Source of the DNA: Podila epigama
Taxonomy: Eukaryota; Mortierellomycota; Mortierellomycetes; Mortierellales; Mortierellaceae
NCBI GenBank assembly: GCA_015679605.1
Contig: JAAAVE010000375.1
Coordinates: 1 to 10,987 of the forward strand
DNA length: 10,987 bases
Direction: 5' to 3'
Shown: positions 7,660-10,987 of the stretch, piece by piece
Position numbering within the stretch: position 1 is the stretch's first letter
How the letters are laid out: each line of letters starts with the position of its first letter
The notes under the pieces: model-generated
Database searches by the model: none
Told to the model about the DNA's origin: nothing
What the model saw: only the letters and a program-made list of their open reading frames with translations
Translations under genes and position numbers: made by a program

Positions 7660-7969
7660 TCTGGGGCTTTTTGAATTCAAGTGTTGCTTTTTACTCTTGG
7701 TGATATGAGAAGCAAGGCATGAATGTGAGAAGCGAGTTGTGAATTATGGATGGAAAATGAGAGTGTGAATGGTAAAGTGAGTGATTACATTAGATTGGAA
7801 AAAAAAAAAAAAAAAAAAAAAACGATTCCTGTTCAATTTCCTTTTTGGGACGTAAACACCGCTCCAAAGGAATAAGAAGAGCAGTCCCGAAAGGGATCGT
7901 TTTCAGTAATCAATCGCAACAATCCATTTTCACTACACTCACATTCTTTTGCATTCATACCCTCACATA
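7660..7969. promoter_or_regulatory. Shared divergent promoter of the two PPR genes
   Basis: The two PPR start codons are 310 bp apart, head to head. An A24 tract at 7799-7822 is centred at about 7810, while the region's midpoint is about 7814. Long poly(dA:dT) tracts exclude nucleosomes in fungi, so this fits a bidirectional promoter. CCAAT, read on the minus strand, lies at 7798-7794, directly beside the tract; CCAAT is the site of the HAP complex, which in yeasts activates respiratory and mitochondrial genes. The link to these genes is inference. A nine-codon upstream frame (7720-7691, minus) may lie in the leader of the minus-strand gene. Confidence 0.6.
7799..7822. repeat. A24 homopolymer
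   Basis: There are twenty-four consecutive A residues on the plus strand, in the middle of the divergent PPR promoter. It is the longest homopolymer in the window. Confidence 0.92.
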
Positions 7970-10060
7970 ATGATTCGTTGCTCGGCAGGACAGAGGAGTT
8001 TGGCGCCGCGGACCATTTGGCCAATACAATGCCAAAAGAACAGGACACCTGCATGCACAGTGTCCTCAACCACACAGTCTCGGTTGCAAAAGCTCCAGCC
8101 TCAACAGCATCGTCAATATCTCTCTACAAACTCGCTCCTATCCACTCTTCAGAACAGCCACAACTCTCGATCTGCCACCACGTTTACTTCTTCTTTTCCA
8201 CGCACTTCCCAACGTAGGACACTCCTTGTGACAACATATCCCTCTGGACCTCTTAATACATACAATCGAAAGCTGCTGGATTTGGCCAGGGACCCCAAGA
8301 TCTGCCTCTCGATCTTTGACACTTGTCAAAGTATGGTTGAAGCCAAAATCAAGCCAGATCTCACCACATATAATGTGCTACTCCAGGCGTATGAGCGTAA
8401 TAATGATCTTGAGGGTATTATCCGGACTCTGGAAGAGATGGAACTTGTCAGTATCACACCCTCCATCTCTTGCTTCAATATTGGTCTCCGGGTATGTCGT
8501 CCGCTCTTTTACTCTTTTGCAAAAAGTTGAAGGACACATGGAAGGATCGCGATGATGATGGTTGAAAGAGTCACTCACCCGGAAAAAAGAAAAAACATTC
8601 TCATGGATCCCATTGTTTGAACATAGGCTGCAGCGACCCATGGTGATACAGTCATGTTAGAACAGATTCAGGATATAATCAAGAAGGCAGGACTCTCACT
8701 GAATATTACATCCTACGAGATCATCATTCAGGGATTGTGTGCGAATAATGAGCTGGAGCATGCGCTCGATCTACTCGGAGATATGACTGTAGCAGTGAAC
8801 GAGAAGGGACAACCAGACGAAAAGGGTCGCCCAGTGATTGATATCCAGCCATCTCTGCATTGCTTTACTGCTGTGATTCAGTTGGCAATGTCGTTGCACG
8901 AGTCCGAGACAGCCTACTTGGTTCTCAAGATGGCAGAGGTTCAGTCTGGGCTTTCACGTATTCCCCCTGTTGTTTATACTGATTTAATGGCCCGTGCCGC
9001 TGAAGATCACATGGTGAGTTTCCTCTGTCTTTTTTGTTACATGGACCATGACGTCCGATCCTGTCGTTTACTCACCACTCTTTTTACGTGTATCTTTTTC
9101 TTTCTTTCCTCACAAACAACCTCCCTTGCCTACTTTTGTCCGATGATATAGCTCGAAGCAGCAGAGTACTGTTGGAGAAAGGGCGTCAAGGAGATGATGG
9201 CAACACCAGATGAAGGAACGTGTATGTTGATGCTTCATTGTGCAGGACGGGGAAAGGCACCACGGTTATCGGCCGAAGTCATCCAGTACATGGGCGAGAG
9301 TGGGATGGAATTTCAAGAGTACCATTTTGCGCCGATGTTACAGGCGTTTTCGCTGGCGAAAAAGTTCAAATCGGCCTTCAATGTACTCACGGTGATGCGG
9401 ACTTCTGGGATGACGCCCACTGTCCTGACAGCGAGCAGTCTGCTCAAAGTACTGGATGAGCCTGGGCATATTGAGGATGCATTGGTGTGTATGCACGAGA
9501 TGCGACGGGAGGGTAAAGCGATTGATGTGGTTGCGTTCAACGTGCTGATCGAGGCATGTGGGCGACATAAGGCATTGACGCGAGCCATGGCGATCTTTGA
9601 GTCAGCAGCGACGCTTGGTGTTGTGCCGGACACAGACTCGTACAATGCGTTGCTGACGGGATGTATTACGGACAGGAACATGATTGAGGGTCGACGCGTG
9701 GTGGCGATGATGCAAGCGGCGCAGGTAGACCCGAGTGTGGATACGTACCAGTCGCTGATTACGTTGTGCCTGACCCAGATCAACTACGAGGATGCGTTTA
9801 TGTATTTGGAAGAGATGAAGAGCCACAACGTGATTCCGTCCGAGGCAATCTATACAAGTCTGGTGCGCAAACTGGCACGCGAGAACGACCCACGAATTAC
9901 ACTCGCGGTGCAGGAGATGGAATCTTTTGGCTATGTTGTTGGACGCAACCTGCGCGAGTACATTGCGACTGGTGGTCTGAGTAACCTTGAGGAATCAGAG
10001 CGACGCAAACGGATCCGCGCGTCACAACGTCGCCGTAGCAGTAGTCAAAGGCAATGGTAG
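7970..10060 (+). CDS. Mitochondrial-type PPR protein, 605 residues, three exons
   Basis: Exons are 7970-8491, 8627-9013 and 9152-10060; introns of 135 and 138 nt have GTATGT and GTGAGT donors, TAG acceptors, and both fall between codons. Joins restore continuous repeats (IGLR to AAATHGDT; AEDHM to LEAAEYCW). The start is the first ATG, MIRCSAGQRSLAPRTIW; residues 1-90 are basic and hydroxylated with no acidic residue, as in a mitochondrial leader. PPR motifs lie at about 95-130, 131-165, 166-200 and 201-235, then weaker helical pairs from 249 to 356, then 357-393, 394-428, 429-463, 464-498, 499-533 and a partial one from 534, about eleven in all. The end is strongly basic (ERRKRIRASQRRR), which may aid RNA binding. 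No nuclease, SMR or editing domain is seen, so an RNA-binding role in processing, stability or translation is expected. Resemblance to the broad fungal CCM1-like group is possible but not shown. Confidence 0.92.
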
Positions 10061-10090
10061 AAAATGCTATGGGTTAGTAAAGTGACTTGG

Positions 10091-10122
10091 TGCTGCTGGT
10101 GCTGCTGCTGCTGACTGCTGCT
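10091..10122 (+). repeat. CTG-rich trinucleotide repeat in 3' UTR
   Basis: Imperfect CTG units begin 31 nt after the stop of the 605-residue PPR gene and are probably in its 3' UTR. CUG runs form hairpins in RNA, so an effect on the transcript is possible but not shown. Confidence 0.75.
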
Positions 10123-10701
10123 CACACATTTTCGTACTCTGTGTGTGCTATACTACATATGCTACACAACGGGTTTTCTTCCTCCTTATTTTTTTGTGTA
10201 TGAAAAATGTGCTCTTTCCATTTTCTCCCCTCAATCTATTCTTCTGTGGCTCTGTACGCTCTGTCCACCTTAATCGTCTTGAATGCTGCGGTGACATTTT
10301 CTTCTCCTCCTCCTGTCACACCACCAAAACCGCACGTTACCTCACCTCACCTTTACACTCTGCACACAGACGCACACCATTCATTCATTCGCCATCCAAC
10401 TCGCCACCCATGATGCACACGACAATTTGCATCCTTCCCTAAACACACACGACACACACACTTCCTCTACACGCACCATCCTTTTCTTTCACTTTTCTTT
10501 ATTTTTTTGTCCACGGATTCATCCTAACCCTTGAGGACAGACCTACGGTATACAGAAAAAAAAAAAAAAGAGCAAAGTGTATCCTCTTTCCCATTATTCT
10601 GTCTTCCCTCAAGTCCTACCATTCATCTCCTTACCCAAAGGCTAATAGTTCATTACTTTGCCTCCATCTTCACACTGCTTGACGCCCACTCGACAGAATT
10701 C

Positions 10702-10722
10702 TTTTTTTTTTATATATATATA
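10702..10722 (+). promoter_or_regulatory. T10-(TA)6 block, TATA-like
   Basis: Ten T residues run directly into six TA dinucleotides, followed by a CT-rich stretch to about 10810. This order (poly-T, TATA, pyrimidine block) is a plausible core promoter for a gene to the right on the plus strand. No start codon for such a gene is identifiable before the window ends, and it may be a plain microsatellite. Confidence 0.3.
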
Positions 10723-10868
10723 ACGCCACTTGCATCTTCACCTCGTCCAGTTCAATTCGGTTAATCTCTTTCCATTACCCTCTACCTTCTGACTTCCTCA
10801 TTTTGCCCTGGCTAGCTTTTGTTCTAAACTCCGTATTCAACCTGAACGACTGTGAGCCAACACCCTAC

Positions 10869-10874
10869 TTTATT
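10869..10874 (-). terminator. AATAAA on minus strand, possible 3' end of a gene beyond the window
   Basis: The minus strand reads TAATAAAGT, the same nine bases as at the 3' end of the gene at 100-858. No coding frame on the minus strand reaches the window edge, so any such gene would have at least 113 nt of 3' UTR here. It may be chance in AT-rich DNA. Confidence 0.25.
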
Positions 10875-10987
10875 AAGTTGAACTTGTTGTACAAAAGACA
10901 CACAAAGGAAAAGACAATCAGATAGACGCTTCACAAAAGGATTTACAAACACAACGCAAACACCCCTCACACACACACACAAAAAAA

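Larger units (their letters stand above)
10061..10987. other. Gene-poor right end: 3' UTR and flanking non-coding DNA
   Basis: After the TAG of the 605-residue gene no AATAAA appears on the plus strand. The next 900 bases are CT- and CA-rich with open frames made of Ser/Thr/Pro/His low complexity, none of which I support. Notable pieces are a CTG-rich repeat (10091-10122), A14 (10556-10569), T10 followed by (TA)6 (10702-10722), and a terminal CA run. The pyrimidine richness and the TA block would fit a promoter for a plus-strand gene beyond the window. The minus-strand AATAAA at 10874-10869 would instead fit the end of a minus-strand gene beyond the edge. Confidence 0.5.

Noticed and set aside
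7660-7680. Extension of the 862-residue PPR protein to the TTG at 7680
   Set aside because: The first codon would be TTG, not ATG; the downstream ATG at 7659 starts a normal mitochondrial-type leader.
7885-7896. TCCC-GAAA-GGGA hairpin with a GNRA-type loop upstream of the second PPR gene
   Set aside because: A four-base stem is too short to distinguish from chance.
7949-7969. Extension of the 605-residue PPR protein upstream of 7970
   Set aside because: The extension begins with TTG; the first ATG at 7970 gives a better leader.
10143-10764. Plus-strand frames after the second PPR gene, one with a hydrophobic start
   Set aside because: They are made of Ser/Thr/Pro/His low complexity from CT- and CA-rich DNA, with overlapping frames and no gene signals.

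Overview
The window looks like nuclear DNA of a filamentous fungus. The grounds are short GT-AG introns with GTATGT, GTGAGT or GTAAGC donors, pyrimidine-rich stretches upstream of genes, many trinucleotide and mononucleotide repeats in non-coding DNA, and P-class pentatricopeptide (PPR) proteins with mitochondrial-type leaders. An early-diverging fungus, perhaps Mortierellaceae, is my guess from style, not from a database match. The standard genetic code fits all genes. I see no transposon, tRNA, rRNA, CRISPR or prokaryotic operon structure.

Layout, left to right. (1) 100-858, minus: a two-exon gene for a 120-residue protein I do not recognise, with a 396-nt repeat-rich intron and an AATAAA signal just after the stop. 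(2) 859-1739: a divergent intergenic region with a (GAATGTAT)-type repeat, a perfect 9-bp inverted repeat, a purine tract, a pyrimidine tract and a probable 5'-UTR intron. (3) 1740-4670, plus: a four-exon gene for a 579-residue Gln/His/Ser-rich, probably nuclear protein with a charged helix, two poly-Gln tracts and a KRK-containing motif. (4) 4671-5070: a convergent 3' region rich in T and A tracts. (5) 5071-7659, minus: an intronless gene for an 862-residue mitochondrial-type PPR protein. (6) 7660-7969: a 310-bp promoter shared by two divergent genes, with an A24 tract almost exactly at its centre and a CCAAT box beside it. (7) 7970-10060, plus: a three-exon gene for a 605-residue PPR protein. 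(8) 10061-10987: no supported gene, only repeats and AT-rich signals.

The two PPR genes are the most coherent unit. Both products begin with a basic, Ser/Thr-rich leader, so both probably act on RNA in mitochondria, and their head-to-head arrangement allows co-expression. The Gln-rich gene is probably a transcriptional or chromatin regulator; nothing in the sequence ties it to the PPR pair. Exon borders were chosen by splice consensus plus reading-frame and domain continuity. I found no clearly novel system; the divergent PPR pair and the conserved-looking but unrecognised proteins are what most deserve a second look.
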